In this document: piece by piece, positions 25,182 to 35,627 of the stretch | Numbering within the stretch: position 1 is the first letter of the stretch | Layout: every line of letters begins with the position of its first letter | NCBI RefSeq assembly: GCF_008764245.1 | Contig: NZ_VTQV01000001.1 | Coordinates: 177,093-238,711, forward strand | DNA length: 61,619 bases | Source: Bacillus subtilis | Lineage (GTDB): Bacteria > Bacillota > Bacilli > Bacillales > Bacillaceae_C | Reading direction: 5' to 3' | Position numbers and translations under genes: made by a program | The notes under the pieces: model-generated | The model's input: the letters and a program-made list of their open reading frames with translations, nothing else | Told to the model about the DNA's origin: nothing | Databases searched by the model: none

Positions 25182-26384
25182 TTAATGATTGGTTGAATAG
25201 AGGTTATGCAATATATCTTTTTGAAATACGGCATTTTCCTTCATAATTGCTTCTTCTGCATTTTTGGGGATCTCCACTTTTTTTTCAATCACAAATAAGT
25301 CTTCTCCTATTTTCGATAAATATTCTATGGTAGTAAGCATAGAAAAATATTCTGAGATGGTCATTTTCCAACTATATAAGTTATGAAGGTCTAACGGAAA
25401 TTCGCGAATCGTAATGGAACCATTCTTTATACGTGTAAATATTTTTTGATTTACCCATTTCAATGAGAGCTTTTGTCCAACTGGTAATCCGTGTAAACAA
25501 TCAAGATATAAATAAAATTGCCAAACAATCGGCGGTTCATAGATGAAGTGCGCATGAGGTACAGGGATCCCACAAATTTCCGGCAAAAGGAATGGATTAT
25601 GCCCACTTGTGTAAACCTCTTTTAAAAATGGATCCTCTTGAAGATTCCCATAATAGACTTTATGTTGTAACCACGTTCTTTTTTCATTCAACCAAATTTG
25701 CCTGTCATAGGCGTTATCATTCATATTAAGGGATGGCTTTTTATTGTTAAGAAGGGATACCTCTTGTAACACTCCTAGTAACTTCGTGGATGTTAAGGAG
25801 ATCATTTTTGAAAGCTGTAAAAATGCCTTTTTCTCAGGTAAATAACTCAAAAGGGTTAATCCAGAATGGGGGTTATGTTTGCTTAGGGAAAATTGGAAAT
25901 CTGTTAATTCAAAGATTTTATTTTTTCTTTTTTTGTAAGGAGTCGTTCCGAGGATCCATATAGGCAGTATATCGAGTTTCTGATAACCTGCGTTTCTTTC
26001 TTCTAAACGTTGCCTAGGTAAGGGAGAACATTGAAATTCAATAGCATAAGTGAGGTCACCTTTCTTTACAAACAGATCAGGTCTTTGTTGGATTTCAGGG
26101 AGGTAATATTCTAAATAAACGTCAAATCCCTTTCTTTTATAATGTTGATATAAATGTTTTTTGCCTAGTAAATGTCGGGGACTTTCAGGTTCAGTCGTGA
26201 GGAAGGCGCATTTTGCAAAGCGCTTATGGGCGAAATGAGGGATGCGGATTTTCCCAGCCTTTAGGATTAAGGGTCCTTCACAAACAGGACAATAATAGTG
26301 TGAGGAAAGATTTTGTTTCACAAAGTCCTTTGGAACATTGATCAATGATACAATTTTTCCTTTGTCATTTAATGCCGTTAACAA
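25182..26384 (-). CDS. coiA: Competence protein CoiA
   Basis: A 400-residue competence-induced protein that promotes recombination of incoming DNA. The N-terminal YYCPVCEGPLILKAGKIRIP followed by HFAH looks like a zinc-binding module. A PD-(D/E)xK-type nuclease core follows (YAIEFQCSPLPRQRLEERNA), and the C-terminus is variable. The start is TTG at 26384 with AAAGGAG 8 bases upstream; the GTG at 26393 would overlap the ribosome-binding site. ComK control is expected from the family, but I see no clear K-box. Confidence 0.88.
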   Translation of the reverse strand: MLTALNDKGKIVSLINVPKDFVKQNLSSHYYCPVCEGPLILKAGKIRIPHFAHKRFAKCAFLTTEPESPRHLLGKKHLYQHYKRKGFDVYLEYYLPEIQQRPDLFVKKGDLTYAIEFQCSPLPRQRLEERNAGYQKLDILPIWILGTTPYKKRKNKIFELTDFQFSLSKHNPHSGLTLLSYLPEKKAFLQLSKMISLTSTKLLGVLQEVSLLNNKKPSLNMNDNAYDRQIWLNEKRTWLQHKVYYGNLQEDPFLKEVYTSGHNPFLLPEICGIPVPHAHFIYEPPIVWQFYLYLDCLHGLPVGQKLSLKWVNQKIFTRIKNGSITIREFPLDLHNLYSWKMTISEYFSMLTTIEYLSKIGEDLFVIEKKVEIPKNAEEAIMKENAVFQKDILHNLYSTNH

Positions 26385-26480
26385 TTTTTTCACTCCTTTA
26401 TCTTACACTATTCGCCACAAACTGATAAAATCCTTTTAAAACAACAGAAAAAAACCGATTCTTTTTAGGAACCGGCTGAT

Positions 26481-27140
26481 TTATTCAAAATATTGGTTTA
26501 GAGTAGACCATACATTTTTCTCAATAATGTTTTTACCATATTCCACCAAACGATGAATCGTTATGTTACTTTCCCGCCCATATTCAAGAAGAATACTTAG
26601 TGAATTGTTTATATCATCTTCATCAAATAGTTCTTCGGGAAATTGAACATGTAAATAATAAACGTTATTCCACGAAAACAATTGTGTTTTAATTTGTTCA
26701 TCTAAGTTCTTATTTTTTGAAAGGGATAGGAGATCTTCAAAATCTCTGAATTCAAAGACGTATTCAAATTTGTGTTTTGATTTTCCATAATGATTCACTT
26801 GAAAATTCTGATCCAGCAAATCTTCAATCGCATGATCAATCGGTATCTCACCATGTTTCTCATCAGGAATCGGAAGTTCTAATTTCTGTCCATCTTTAGA
26901 CAGTTGCGCCTTTGTGACGATCACTTCGAGTCCCTTATCAAGAGCTTGTATCTGGATCCAAAGTGGTCCTTCATTAAGGAATTCATCTTCTTCGTGGATT
27001 TCTTCCATCATTTCCCAAAATAATTCTTCACTTCGTTCACGATCATACCAGATTTCTTCACGGTCAAAACCACGTTCCTCTATATCTATATAAGAAATAT
27101 ATAGCTTGACTGTGTTTTCATTAATGCGTTCAATCTCCAA
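26481..27140 (-). CDS. mecA: Adaptor protein MecA
   Basis: A 219-residue adaptor that hands ComK (and other clients) to ClpC-ClpP and also helps assemble the ClpC hexamer. The N-terminal domain starts MEIERINENTVKLYISYIDI, the acidic linker lies near residues 80-120, and the C-terminal domain binds ClpC. The start is TTG at 27140 with AAGGGAG 8 bases upstream; this matches the B. subtilis N-terminus, and the three ORF codons upstream are rejected. Its client ComK is encoded at 59106. Confidence 0.94.
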   Translation of the reverse strand: MEIERINENTVKLYISYIDIEERGFDREEIWYDRERSEELFWEMMEEIHEEDEFLNEGPLWIQIQALDKGLEVIVTKAQLSKDGQKLELPIPDEKHGEIPIDHAIEDLLDQNFQVNHYGKSKHKFEYVFEFRDFEDLLSLSKNKNLDEQIKTQLFSWNNVYYLHVQFPEELFDEDDINNSLSILLEYGRESNITIHRLVEYGKNIIEKNVWSTLNQYFE

Positions 27141-27503
27141 AATCAACACTCCCTTCTATAATAGTTGGTGAAGGGATCACGATCCCGTATCGGAGATTCT
27201 TATCCTCAGAAAGAATGAGTGTATATTGTTCTCCTTGTACTTCTATTTTATGATAAGTAGCGGATAAATGGAAACAAAAGCTACCTTAAAGTTTAAAATC
27301 CTCAAATGCCTATAGTTTACCCCATGTTTTGCTTATTTTATCTAACATAGAAGAGAAAATCAAGGTCATTTTCAAAATTTTCTTTTGCCTATGGCCAAGT
27401 TTCTTGAGTTCTCACTAGATGAATTTGTTTGTTTATAAGGATGAAAAAAGGCCAGCCCATTAGTCGATGCACGACATAATAGGTTTAGCCTTTTCAAATA
27501 AGA
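27141..27503. other. mecA-spx intergenic region with a start-less coding-like stretch
   Basis: It contains the perfect palindrome GGGATC-AC-GATCCC (27173-27186). A minus-strand frame of about 51 codons ends inside mecA and reads like protein (for example QYTLILSEDKNLRYGIVIPS) but has no ATG, GTG or TTG near its beginning. The left-hand neighbour genes are intact. B. subtilis has yjbE at this place; it is absent here. Otherwise the region is A/T-rich mecA promoter sequence and the spx terminator. Confidence 0.4.
27446..27500 (-). terminator. Terminator of spx
   Basis: A long imperfect stem: minus-strand AAAGGCTAAACCTATTATGT with its continuation CG, against the complement ending in GGCCTTTTTTC. 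Confidence 0.7.
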
Positions 27504-27899
27504 TTAATTAACCATTTTTTGCGCTTCACGAAGCTGATAAGTCCGAACCTTTCTAGGAAGGAAGCGTCTAATTTCATCTTCGTTGTATCCAACCTGAAGC
27601 CGTTTCTCATCTAAGATAATGGGACGTCTTAAAAGACCCGGATTTTTTTGAATTAATTCAAATAATTGTTGTAGGGGCAATGATTCTAAATCAACATTTA
27701 ATTTTTGGAAAATCTTAGATCTTGTCGAAATAATCTCATCGGTCCCATCCTCTGTCATACGCAAGATTTCCTTAATTTCGTCTAACGTAAGAGGATCTGA
27801 AAAAATGTTTCTCTCTTTATAAGAAATATTTTGTTGCTCAAGCCAATTTCTTGCTTTTCTGCATGATGTGCAGCTAGGTGAAGTGTACAACGTTACCAT
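27504..27899 (-). CDS. spx: Transcriptional regulator Spx
   Basis: A 131-residue ArsC-fold regulator that binds the RNA polymerase alpha C-terminal domain. The redox CxxC is intact (Cys10, Cys13), and [20 protein letters not shown] and [20 protein letters not shown] are nearly identical to B. subtilis. Under disulfide stress it activates thiol-homeostasis genes. It is degraded by SpxH-ClpXP. The ribosome-binding site is weak and distant (GGGAGTG). Its long upstream region carries repeated CATATGTAAG-type motifs. Confidence 0.97.
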   Translation of the reverse strand: MVTLYTSPSCTSCRKARNWLEQQNISYKERNIFSDPLTLDEIKEILRMTEDGTDEIISTRSKIFQKLNVDLESLPLQQLFELIQKNPGLLRRPIILDEKRLQVGYNEDEIRRFLPRKVRTYQLREAQKMVN

Positions 27900-28254
27900 A
27901 ATAGAACCACACTCCCGATTAGAATTTGAATTCTTGCTTCATCTATTGAATGAATGACTATATAATGTAAAACAGTCATATGTAAGTAACAGACTTACAT
28001 TGTTTTATTGATAAATAAAAGAACCTTACATATGTATTATACACCAAACTTAGCATAATGAATAGGTTCTTTTGAGTATTTTCCTATCTGTTACACAAAA
28101 AACACATTGCTGTTACAATTTGTCCCTATATTCATTCATTACCCATTATAGATTTATTTTAAACAAGAATTTCCTTTTTTTTACTATCCCCGAAATCAAC
28201 TGCTTCATACTTGGATAATAAAAATTTTTCCACTTATGATTAAAAACGAATTGA
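27900..28254. promoter_or_regulatory. Long spx upstream region with inverted CATATGTAAG motifs
   Basis: CATATGTAAG (27977-27986), ACTTACAT (27993-28000) and CTTACATATG (28025-28034) form two nested inverted repeats: a near pair with a 5-6-base gap and a far pair with perfect 10-base arms. Minus-strand TATAAT lies at 28034-28040. B. subtilis spx is repressed by PerR and YodB at its promoter; these motifs are not the PerR consensus, so their owner is unknown. The AAAAGAACC/GGTTCTTTT pair (28017-28075) forms a further weak hairpin. Confidence 0.45.
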
Positions 28255-28556
28255 GGCCGGGACAAAAGTGTTTTCACCAAAGAAAAAACCGAACTACTAT
28301 AATGCATATACCCCGCTCCGGAAATATACTTCGCTTTCCGCGGTCGGCTAGTGAGCTTCCTCAGGCCTCCAGGATGTAGGTCACGAAGGCGTTGCGCCAG
28401 GACGGCGCATACTTAGCCTTTGATCCTGAGGTTAGCACTCCGTGATCTCGCCGATGCCTCCTCCCGCTGGAGTCTACGTATATTTCCTCCGCTAAGGCAA
28501 TGCATTGTTCATCTTTGAAACTTAGCATTTTAGTTATGTCCCAGCCTCTGTAAGAT
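28255..28556 (-). repeat. 300-base intergenic element with GAGGCYGGGACAwAA inverted ends
   Basis: Ends are GAGGCCGGGACAAAA (28255) and, inverted, GAGGCTGGGACATAA (13 of 15 identical). Inside, CTCCGGAAATATACTTCGC and its near-inverse GGAGTCTACGTATATTTCCTCC give a second pair. The centre carries the hairpin A module (minus-strand GCGCC-GTCCT-GGCGC) shared with the other repeat family. It lies between the stop of the GH-like gene and the spx promoter. There is no transposase, so it is a non-autonomous or structural element. Confidence 0.75.
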
Positions 28557-28561
28557 AGGCC

Positions 28562-29770
28562 CTACTTCTTTCCAACCTTATAATCAACATTTTCTGTATA
28601 AGTATTCCCGGCATTCCATAATAAGAATTCATTGATTCCTTCATCATAAAGGGCTCTGATTTGGTCTTCCACTTGCTTTTTACCATATACTTGATAATTT
28701 CCAGAACCTAAATAAGAAGCTGTAAAATCTTGGAGCCAGGGACGTGATATGGGGGCATTTTCCAATTCTCCAAGTTTGGCGTTTTCTACTTTTGCATATT
28801 CTTTAACAAGCTTATATGGTTCTAAATCAGGTTTTGCAATCCCAAAATAAGAAGTCCAATGGCTTGGATAAATCATGGACGAAATCACATCAACATTTTC
28901 AGATATCTTATGAAAGTTTTGCCCAATTCCTGGTGCTTCAGGCAGTGTAGCCGTGTAACCAAATATATCCACAGATACTTTTACATTATATGGTGCTAGT
29001 TTCTCTTTCGCATAGGCAACAAAATCTGTTACCGCCTTGACCCTTTTCTGAATATTATCTTCATCCGCATCAGCGTAATCGCCCATACTATAGGTTAACG
29101 ATCCATCTCTATTTTCAAAGCCTTCGGGGAAACGAACATAATCAAATTGAATTTCTTGAAACCCTAATTTTGCTGCTTCAATCGCAATATTAACATTGTA
29201 ATCCCATACCTCTTTCATAAATGGATTAACAAAGGATTCCCCTCTCCCATTCGTCCATACCTTGCTCCCTTCTTTAAAAGAAAGCTCTGGTTTTTCTTTC
29301 GACAATTTGGAATCCTTAAAAACAACAATTCTAGCAATTGGATAAATCTGCTTTTTCTCCAAGGTATCCATCATTTTTTGAGGATCTGTTATGTAATCTT
29401 GTGAGATATCCGCGTATGGGGAATCCTTTGGCAATTTATATGTAATATCTCCCCAATCGTCTTTTATATCAATCACCATGGCATTCAGATCTGTCGAATC
29501 AATCATATCAACTAATTGATCAAAACGGGCTCCTCCAGCTGAATGACCAGTAAGATAAACACCTCTCACAGCATCTGGATATTCAAACTTTCTCCCAGAA
29601 TCATATACAAATCTCGGCATCACATCTGGGAGTACTTTACGATCAACGGCTAATTCCCTTACCTTCAAAGGCTGCGTTGAAATTTCTGTTTCTGCGGAAA
29701 CTCTTATGAAAGCCACACAAAATAATGCAGCTGCAATTGCCGCAACCATCGAGCCCTTCTTCCAATTCAC
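28562..29770 (-). CDS. Exported putative glycoside hydrolase (DUF4015 family)
   Basis: A 402-residue protein with an N-terminal signal peptide or anchor (residues 1-26, AAIAAALFCVAFIRVSAE). A TIM-barrel-like DUF4015 domain follows, containing GVYLTGHSAGGARFDQLVDM, AMVIDIKDDWGD, EIQFDYVRFPEG and VSVDIFGYTA; these Asp/Glu positions are the likely active-site residues. The polysaccharide substrate is unknown. The start is GTG at 29770 behind GAGAGGTTAG. It is monocistronic, with a repeat rather than a clear terminator after the stop. Confidence 0.82.
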   Translation of the reverse strand: MNWKKGSMVAAIAAALFCVAFIRVSAETEISTQPLKVRELAVDRKVLPDVMPRFVYDSGRKFEYPDAVRGVYLTGHSAGGARFDQLVDMIDSTDLNAMVIDIKDDWGDITYKLPKDSPYADISQDYITDPQKMMDTLEKKQIYPIARIVVFKDSKLSKEKPELSFKEGSKVWTNGRGESFVNPFMKEVWDYNVNIAIEAAKLGFQEIQFDYVRFPEGFENRDGSLTYSMGDYADADEDNIQKRVKAVTDFVAYAKEKLAPYNVKVSVDIFGYTATLPEAPGIGQNFHKISENVDVISSMIYPSHWTSYFGIAKPDLEPYKLVKEYAKVENAKLGELENAPISRPWLQDFTASYLGSGNYQVYGKKQVEDQIRALYDEGINEFLLWNAGNTYTENVDYKVGKK

Positions 29771-30072
29771 TACTAACCTCTCCCTTTTAAAAAAAATGTC
29801 TATTTTTATTATTTCTTGTTAATTTATGTCTTTTTCATTCTAACAATATTTTTAGCTTAATTAAACATCTTTTCCATTTTCATCCTTCTTGGTAAACAGT
29901 TTGGTTCTTTATACCTTGCTTGATTGTGCCACTACGAGCAGGTATAATGAGGTAATAATGATCATATATGGTTCCTTTATACCTCAATTGGTTTAAGGTA
30001 AAACATTGCTTGTAAAATGGAAAACCCATTCTCTTCATATAATGGGGCTAGTTGCTTAAGGAGGATTTCTAG
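29771..30072. promoter_or_regulatory. trpS promoter and leader, no T-box
   Basis: The plus strand has TTGATT (29920-29925), a perfect 17-base spacer and TATAAT (29943-29948). The leader of about 120 bases can form GAGGTA...TACCTC and CCCATT...AATGGG stems. The T-box signature AGGGTGGNACCGCG is absent. The left half, toward the divergent GH-like gene, is plain A/T-rich sequence. Confidence 0.6.
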
Positions 30073-31062
<990 letters not shown>

Positions 31063-31078
31063 CTTGTTTTTCACAAAC

Positions 31079-31150
31079 AATAAGGCGCTGTTCTATGAAA
31101 TAAACTTAGTCAAATGTGCTAAGCTAGTTTAGACAGTCGCCTTATTTTCT
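31079..31150 (+). terminator. Long bidirectional terminator between trpS and yjbA
   Basis: AATAAGGCGCTG (31079-31090) pairs with CAGTCGCCTTATT near 31133-31146, then TTCTTTTTAA. An inner AACTTAG/CTAAG-type stem extends it. Confidence 0.78.
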
Positions 31151-31152
31151 TT

Positions 31153-31902
31153 TTAATTGACTTTAGAGTCACATTCCATTTCCCAAAGCTTTTCAAAAAA
31201 AGGCTGTCCCTTAATCATATTTTCGCAAAGCATAAGATGTTTGTTGGACCAACCAATCTTTGTTTCTTCATAGAGACATTCCCAAACTTCCTCAAACGGC
31301 ATGGTTTGAATGTCATGATACCGATGCGGGGCCCACTCAGTGTACCAATATCTTATTTCTGAGGTGTTTTTGGAGGCATAGAGCTGATCAAGGGCCATAA
31401 ACAGCAGATGCTTTAATTGGCGTTCTTTTCTAGTCAATCCATACATTAATTTAGGATCTGGTGCTAAAATATGATGTTCCTTCTTCCTCTCACTTTGCTT
31501 CCATTTATACTGTGCTTTTTTGGTTTGTGCTGTCATTTCATAAACGAGTTGTTCTTGACGAGGAATAAGCCTGCTTTTTCTTAAAGGGATATTATAACCA
31601 AGTGTATCAACCGCCATGATCCCCTTCCCGTCAGTTACGACAAAACAATTCTCTAATTGTACTCGTTCATGATTTTTTCTTAAATAGGCTTTTTTGTAAA
31701 CGTCATTCATTAATTGTTGTGGAAGTTCCGCCATATTATTTTCAATGTAATGAAAGAGAGCGGTATCTATTAGTAATAAAGGTACCTGATCTAAAAGCTC
31801 GATCACGTCTTCCCCTCTCCTCCATTCATGAAATTGGCAAACATTATAACCGTTCTCTTCCCCCTCGAACCAATTCACCCATACATCATGAAGATATAGC
31901 AT
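31153..31902 (-). CDS. yjbA: UPF0736 protein YjbA
   Basis: A 249-residue cytoplasmic protein of the YjbA family (UPF0736), with no known function. The N-terminal [20 protein letters not shown] and the central [18 protein letters not shown] blocks are conserved. It starts at ATG 31902 behind GAGGGA. It is next to trpS as in B. subtilis. Confidence 0.88.
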   Translation of the reverse strand: MLYLHDVWVNWFEGEENGYNVCQFHEWRRGEDVIELLDQVPLLLIDTALFHYIENNMAELPQQLMNDVYKKAYLRKNHERVQLENCFVVTDGKGIMAVDTLGYNIPLRKSRLIPRQEQLVYEMTAQTKKAQYKWKQSERKKEHHILAPDPKLMYGLTRKERQLKHLLFMALDQLYASKNTSEIRYWYTEWAPHRYHDIQTMPFEEVWECLYEETKIGWSNKHLMLCENMIKGQPFFEKLWEMECDSKVN

Positions 31903-31958
31903 TTTAATCCCTCACTTCATTACTATTTGTCAATCAGTATAGGCAGGCGAGAGTAAAT

Positions 31959-32189
31959 TTATTCCTTTGGAATAGAATCATCCATTTTTCTATCTATATC
32001 GAATAGAGCATAGGTTATCAAGGAAATCCCTAAAGGAAGTAAATAACTTTCTGGCCGTCTTACCACAAAACTTATATACTCAATCCAAGTATTTCCCATC
32101 ACGATCAAATTTAAATAGCCAATTAAACTAACTCCACCGGAAACAGCTAAACAAAACCCCGTTAAAAAAAGGATAACTCGAAATATCAT
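31959..32189 (-). CDS. Small two-helix membrane protein
   Basis: A 76-residue protein with hydrophobic helices at about residues 3-32 and 48-64 and an acidic/basic C-terminal tail (DIDRKMDDSIPKE). The ribosome-binding site GGAAGTG is modest. The family is not named. It lies between yjbA and yjaZ on the same strand. Confidence 0.65.
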   Translation of the reverse strand: MIFRVILFLTGFCLAVSGGVSLIGYLNLIVMGNTWIEYISFVVRRPESYLLPLGISLITYALFDIDRKMDDSIPKE

Positions 32190-32298
32190 TGATTGGCACT
32201 TCCCGTATTTTTATGGTAATCAGGATATTGTGTGCTAATGCCATTTGCCAACTTGTCCCAACTTATATATATGCAATTGAAAAGGGGGGTATTCCTTT

Positions 32299-33087
32299 CT
32301 ACGAAGTTATAAAGGAATTGTTTTTTAGCATTTCATTAGAGGAAATGGAAAATGTGTCCTTCATAGTGATCTTATTGTTACGAATATACCCTCTTGCAAT
32401 TTCGTAACCGATCGCATATCCCATCATATTGGGGATTCCCTTTCTACCACCGAATAATAAGTGATCGTGCTTAGAATCATTTCTTTTAATCTGAAAGGAT
32501 GGTATATAGTATTTCTCCATCATTTCTTTTAATTTGTCTTTTGAAAATGCCTCTGTCCAAAAAGCAGTATGTTTTTTCCCGCAGCTATTTAATACCGCCG
32601 TTTCTGCTAGCCCCTCAAATAAAATGGAATCTAATAAAGTATACTCATTTGTTTCCTTTTTATATGTCGACATTCTAGCTGTGTGATGATATTCATGAAC
32701 AAACAATGCCTCCAATTGTTCATCACTTAAACCTGCAGATATAAAAAGAAAAATAGCGTCAGAAAAGGATAAACCCGCACGTCCCCGAAGTTGCCTCATA
32801 AAAAAGTGATGATTTTGATTAATTGGAAACAAATATATGTTTACAGAAGGACCTCCCCATTTTTTCTTATATTTTTGATAAATAACCTCTACTCGTTCCC
32901 AAACCTTTTCTTGTTTGAGCTGGTTAAATAAGCGTAAACTTCTTTTTGATGGCTCATACATACCAAATCTTAATAAATATTGATAGAAATCGTGTTCATC
33001 TGTAATTTCAGGCCTTGCTAACTTGCCCATCCTCCATGGTTGTTCAAAATATTTGTCGCCCCATTGATCTGTTTCGATTACCCCAAT
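32299..33087 (-). CDS. yjaZ: DUF2268 zinc-protease-like protein YjaZ, apparent ATT start
   Basis: A protein of about 262 residues with the DUF2268 domain. HEYHH (HExxH) lies in LFVHEYHHTARM, followed by the Glu of FEGLAETAV, which suggests a zinc metalloprotease. The start is unusual. The strong AAGGGGGG sits 7 bases before in-frame ATT-GGG-GTA-ATC (33085-33087). The only upstream ATG (33111) has no ribosome-binding site and lies before AAGGGGGG, and the next downstream ATG is far inside the domain. A sequencing error or true ATT initiation are both possible. Confidence 0.82.
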   Translation of the reverse strand: MGVIETDQWGDKYFEQPWRMGKLARPEITDEHDFYQYLLRFGMYEPSKRSLRLFNQLKQEKVWERVEVIYQKYKKKWGGPSVNIYLFPINQNHHFFMRQLRGRAGLSFSDAIFLFISAGLSDEQLEALFVHEYHHTARMSTYKKETNEYTLLDSILFEGLAETAVLNSCGKKHTAFWTEAFSKDKLKEMMEKYYIPSFQIKRNDSKHDHLLFGGRKGIPNMMGYAIGYEIARGYIRNNKITMKDTFSISSNEMLKNNSFITS

Positions 33088-33162
33088 GTCTATTCCCCCC
33101 TTAAAATACATCGTAATGCAGAATAAAACTTACTACATTTTATTAAACAAAAAAATAAGGGT

Positions 33163-33202
33163 GAATAAAAAAACACGACCACAAGGCCGTGTTTTTTTAT
33201 TC
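33163..33202 (-). terminator. Terminator of fabF overlapping its stop codon
   Basis: GAATAAAAAAACACG pairs with CGTGTTTTTTTATTC, inner GACC/GGCC. The fabF stop (33197-33199) is inside one arm. Confidence 0.88.
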
Positions 33203-34432
33203 ATATTTTTTAAAAGCTAAGGTTGCATTATGTCCACCAAAACCAAGGGAGTTACTAATAGCAGCCGTGATGTTGGCTGAACGTGATTCGTTCGGTACAT
33301 AGTCTAAATCACATTCTGGATCAGGTGTTTCATAATTGATTGTTGGGGGAAGGATACCTTCTTTAATCGCCATGACAGTGAAAATCGCTTCTACCCCACC
33401 TGCAGCTCCTAGGAGATGACCTGTCATCGATTTGGTAGAGCTAATGGCTAACTGATGAGCATGATCACCAAAAACGGTCTTTACGGCCATGGTTTCAAAT
33501 TTATCATTATAGTCTGTGCTTGTCCCATGCGCATTGATGTATTGTATATCCTCTGGCTTTAATTCACCATCTTGGATGGCCATTTCCATAGATCTTGCTC
33601 CACCTTCACCACCCGGTGCAGGAGCAGTGATATGATAAGCATCACCAGTCGATCCATAACCTACAATTTCAGCATAGATTTTCGCACCACGGTTTAAAGC
33701 TTGTTCCAACTCTTCCAAAATCACAATTCCCGCACCTTCTCCAATGACAAAACCATCGCGATTTAAATCAAATGGTCTACTTGCTGTGTTTGGATCAGGA
33801 TTGGTCGTCAATGCTGTGTTTGCACAGAATCCAGCATAAGACATCCGAGTAATCGGAGCTTCTGCACCGCCAGCGATCATGGCATCTGCATCACCTCTTT
33901 GAATGGCTTTAAAAGCATCGCCTATCGAGTTTGTGCCTGTTGCACAAGCTGTTACAGTACATGAGTTAACCCCTTTTGCACCAAGATAAATAGACACTTG
34001 GCCAGTCGCCATATCCGGAATCATCATCGGTACAAAAAATGGACTTACACGGCGATAACCTCTTTTTTGGAATGTTTCAAATTGAGTTTCCAATGTTTCT
34101 AATCCGCCAATTCCAGAACCTATCCAAACGCCTACTCGATCTGCATTCGTTTCATCAATCTTTAATTGCGCATCTTCCACCGCCATCATCGCGGATGCTA
34201 ATGCATAATGAGTAAATCGGTCCATTTTACGGGCTTCTTTTCTCTCGATATATTTTTCAATATTGAAGTCTTTTACCTCTGCCGCTACCTTCGCAGAAAA
34301 CTGTTCTGGGTCCAATCTCGTTAAGGGACCCACACCCGACTTTCCAGAAACAATATTTTCCCATGCTGTCTTTGCATCATTTCCTACAGGAGAAACAGCG
34401 CCTACTCCCGTTACTACAACTCTTCTTTTCAA
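33197..34432 (-). CDS. fabF: Beta-ketoacyl-ACP synthase II FabF
   Basis: A 411-residue condensing enzyme of fatty-acid elongation. The catalytic Cys is in [10 protein letters not shown]; the two His are in [11 protein letters not shown] and [13 protein letters not shown]. The start is TTG at 34432 with AAAGGAGC upstream. It follows fabH in one operon, separated by a repeat-derived hairpin of about 150 bases. Confidence 0.96.
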   Translation of the reverse strand: MKRRVVVTGVGAVSPVGNDAKTAWENIVSGKSGVGPLTRLDPEQFSAKVAAEVKDFNIEKYIERKEARKMDRFTHYALASAMMAVEDAQLKIDETNADRVGVWIGSGIGGLETLETQFETFQKRGYRRVSPFFVPMMIPDMATGQVSIYLGAKGVNSCTVTACATGTNSIGDAFKAIQRGDADAMIAGGAEAPITRMSYAGFCANTALTTNPDPNTASRPFDLNRDGFVIGEGAGIVILEELEQALNRGAKIYAEIVGYGSTGDAYHITAPAPGGEGGARSMEMAIQDGELKPEDIQYINAHGTSTDYNDKFETMAVKTVFGDHAHQLAISSTKSMTGHLLGAAGGVEAIFTVMAIKEGILPPTINYETPDPECDLDYVPNESRSANITAAISNSLGFGGHNATLAFKKYE

Positions 34433-34501
34433 TTTTTCCAGCTCCTTTATTAAAAAAAGAAGTATAATTTCTTGTTAACTAAAATTCATGATTTAGGCCC
34501 G

Positions 34502-34655
34502 CAGGAAGCGGGCGCTTGCACTTTTCTTTGTCCAGCTGCAGGCGGTAGGGGCTCGAGGTCAAATAACCTTGAACCAAGAAGGGAAAGTTCACCCTTCTTT
34601 GGTTCAAGAACATTTGCTTGTCGCCCCTAGGCAACCGCCTTCCGCTTTTCTTGTT
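34502..34655. repeat. Repeat with a giant stem-loop in the fabH-fabF gap
   Basis: GGCGGTAGGGGC (34541) pairs with GCCCCTAGGCAACCGCC (34623-34639). Nested inside, CTTGAACCAAGAAGGG (34568-34583) pairs with CCCTTCTTTGGTTCAAG (34592-34608). Outer flanks carry the GCTTGCACTTTTCTTTGTCC junction also seen at 21301 and a CCGCTTTTCTTG end. The fabH-fabF transcript must read through it. Confidence 0.8.
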
Positions 34656-35586
34656 ATTTTCCCCATTTCATGGCGATGGCACCCCAAGTGAGGCCTCCGC
34701 CAAAGCCTACCATGACGACGATGTCACCATCTTTAATCTTTCCAGATTCTAAATCATCATACAAAGATAGTGGAATCGAGGCAGATGAGGTATTCCCATA
34801 TTTATGAATGCTTTTTGACATTTTTTCTTCTGGCAATTCCAGACGTTCTCTAGATGATTCCATAATACGAATATTGGCCTGATGAGGAATTAAGAAATCT
34901 ACATCATCCTTCGTAAGCCCTGCTTTCTCGATCACGTTGACGGAAGCATCTCCCATTTTGCGCACAGCAAACTTGAAAACTTCCCGACCATTCATCGTGA
35001 TATATTGATCTTGATACAAATATTTGCCCCCAGATCCATCAGAACCTAATTCAAAGGATAGAATTCCTTTGTCTTCGGCGACAGGGCCAATAACCACTGC
35101 ACCAGCTCCATCACCAAATAACACCGCCGTATTGCGATCATTCCAATCTGTAATTTTCGATAACTTCTCCGCGCCTACTACTAATATATTTTTATATGAA
35201 CCTGTTTCGATAAACTGCTTTGCAGTAATCATACCATACATGAACCCCGCACACGCAGCACTTAGATCCATAGCTGCAGCGTTTTTACATCCGAGTCTGT
35301 CTTGTAGTATACAGGAGACTGTCGGAAAGGGTTGATCTGGTGTGACGGTTGCAACCATAACCATATCGATCTCCTCTGGTAACACTCCTGCATCATCTAA
35401 AGCTTGCTTTGCAGCTTCATAGGCCATATCCGAAGTGTTTATATCATCTGAGGCGATCCTTCTCTCTTCAATTCCTGTACGAGTACGAATCCATTCATCA
35501 GATGTATCCATCATTTGCTCTAAATCCTTATTTGTTAATACTTTCTCCGGAACATACTTACCAATCCCAATTACTCCAGCGCCCAT
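34654..35586 (-). CDS. fabH: Beta-ketoacyl-ACP synthase III FabH
   Basis: A 310-residue enzyme that starts fatty-acid synthesis by joining an acyl-CoA primer to malonyl-ACP. The triad is complete: Cys in [12 protein letters not shown], His in PHQANIRIM, Asn in [10 protein letters not shown]. It matches FabHA of B. subtilis (yjaX) over its whole length. ATG at 35586 has only a weak GGGGTC upstream. A FapR operator is present. Confidence 0.96.
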   Translation of the reverse strand: MGAGVIGIGKYVPEKVLTNKDLEQMMDTSDEWIRTRTGIEERRIASDDINTSDMAYEAAKQALDDAGVLPEEIDMVMVATVTPDQPFPTVSCILQDRLGCKNAAAMDLSAACAGFMYGMITAKQFIETGSYKNILVVGAEKLSKITDWNDRNTAVLFGDGAGAVVIGPVAEDKGILSFELGSDGSGGKYLYQDQYITMNGREVFKFAVRKMGDASVNVIEKAGLTKDDVDFLIPHQANIRIMESSRERLELPEEKMSKSIHKYGNTSSASIPLSLYDDLESGKIKDGDIVVMVGFGGGLTWGAIAMKWGK

Positions 35587-35627
35587 GCTGCGACCCCACT
35601 TTCTAAAATAAACGTTATTATCATATA

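Noticed and set aside
29771-30072. T-box riboswitch before trpS
   Set aside because: The conserved AGGGTGGNACCGCG antiterminator and specifier-loop elements are not present.
32189-32407. 72-codon plus-strand ORF between yjbA and yjaZ genes
   Set aside because: It overlaps the end of yjaZ antisense, and its product is hydrophobic by chance. The start lies on the start codon of the opposite gene.
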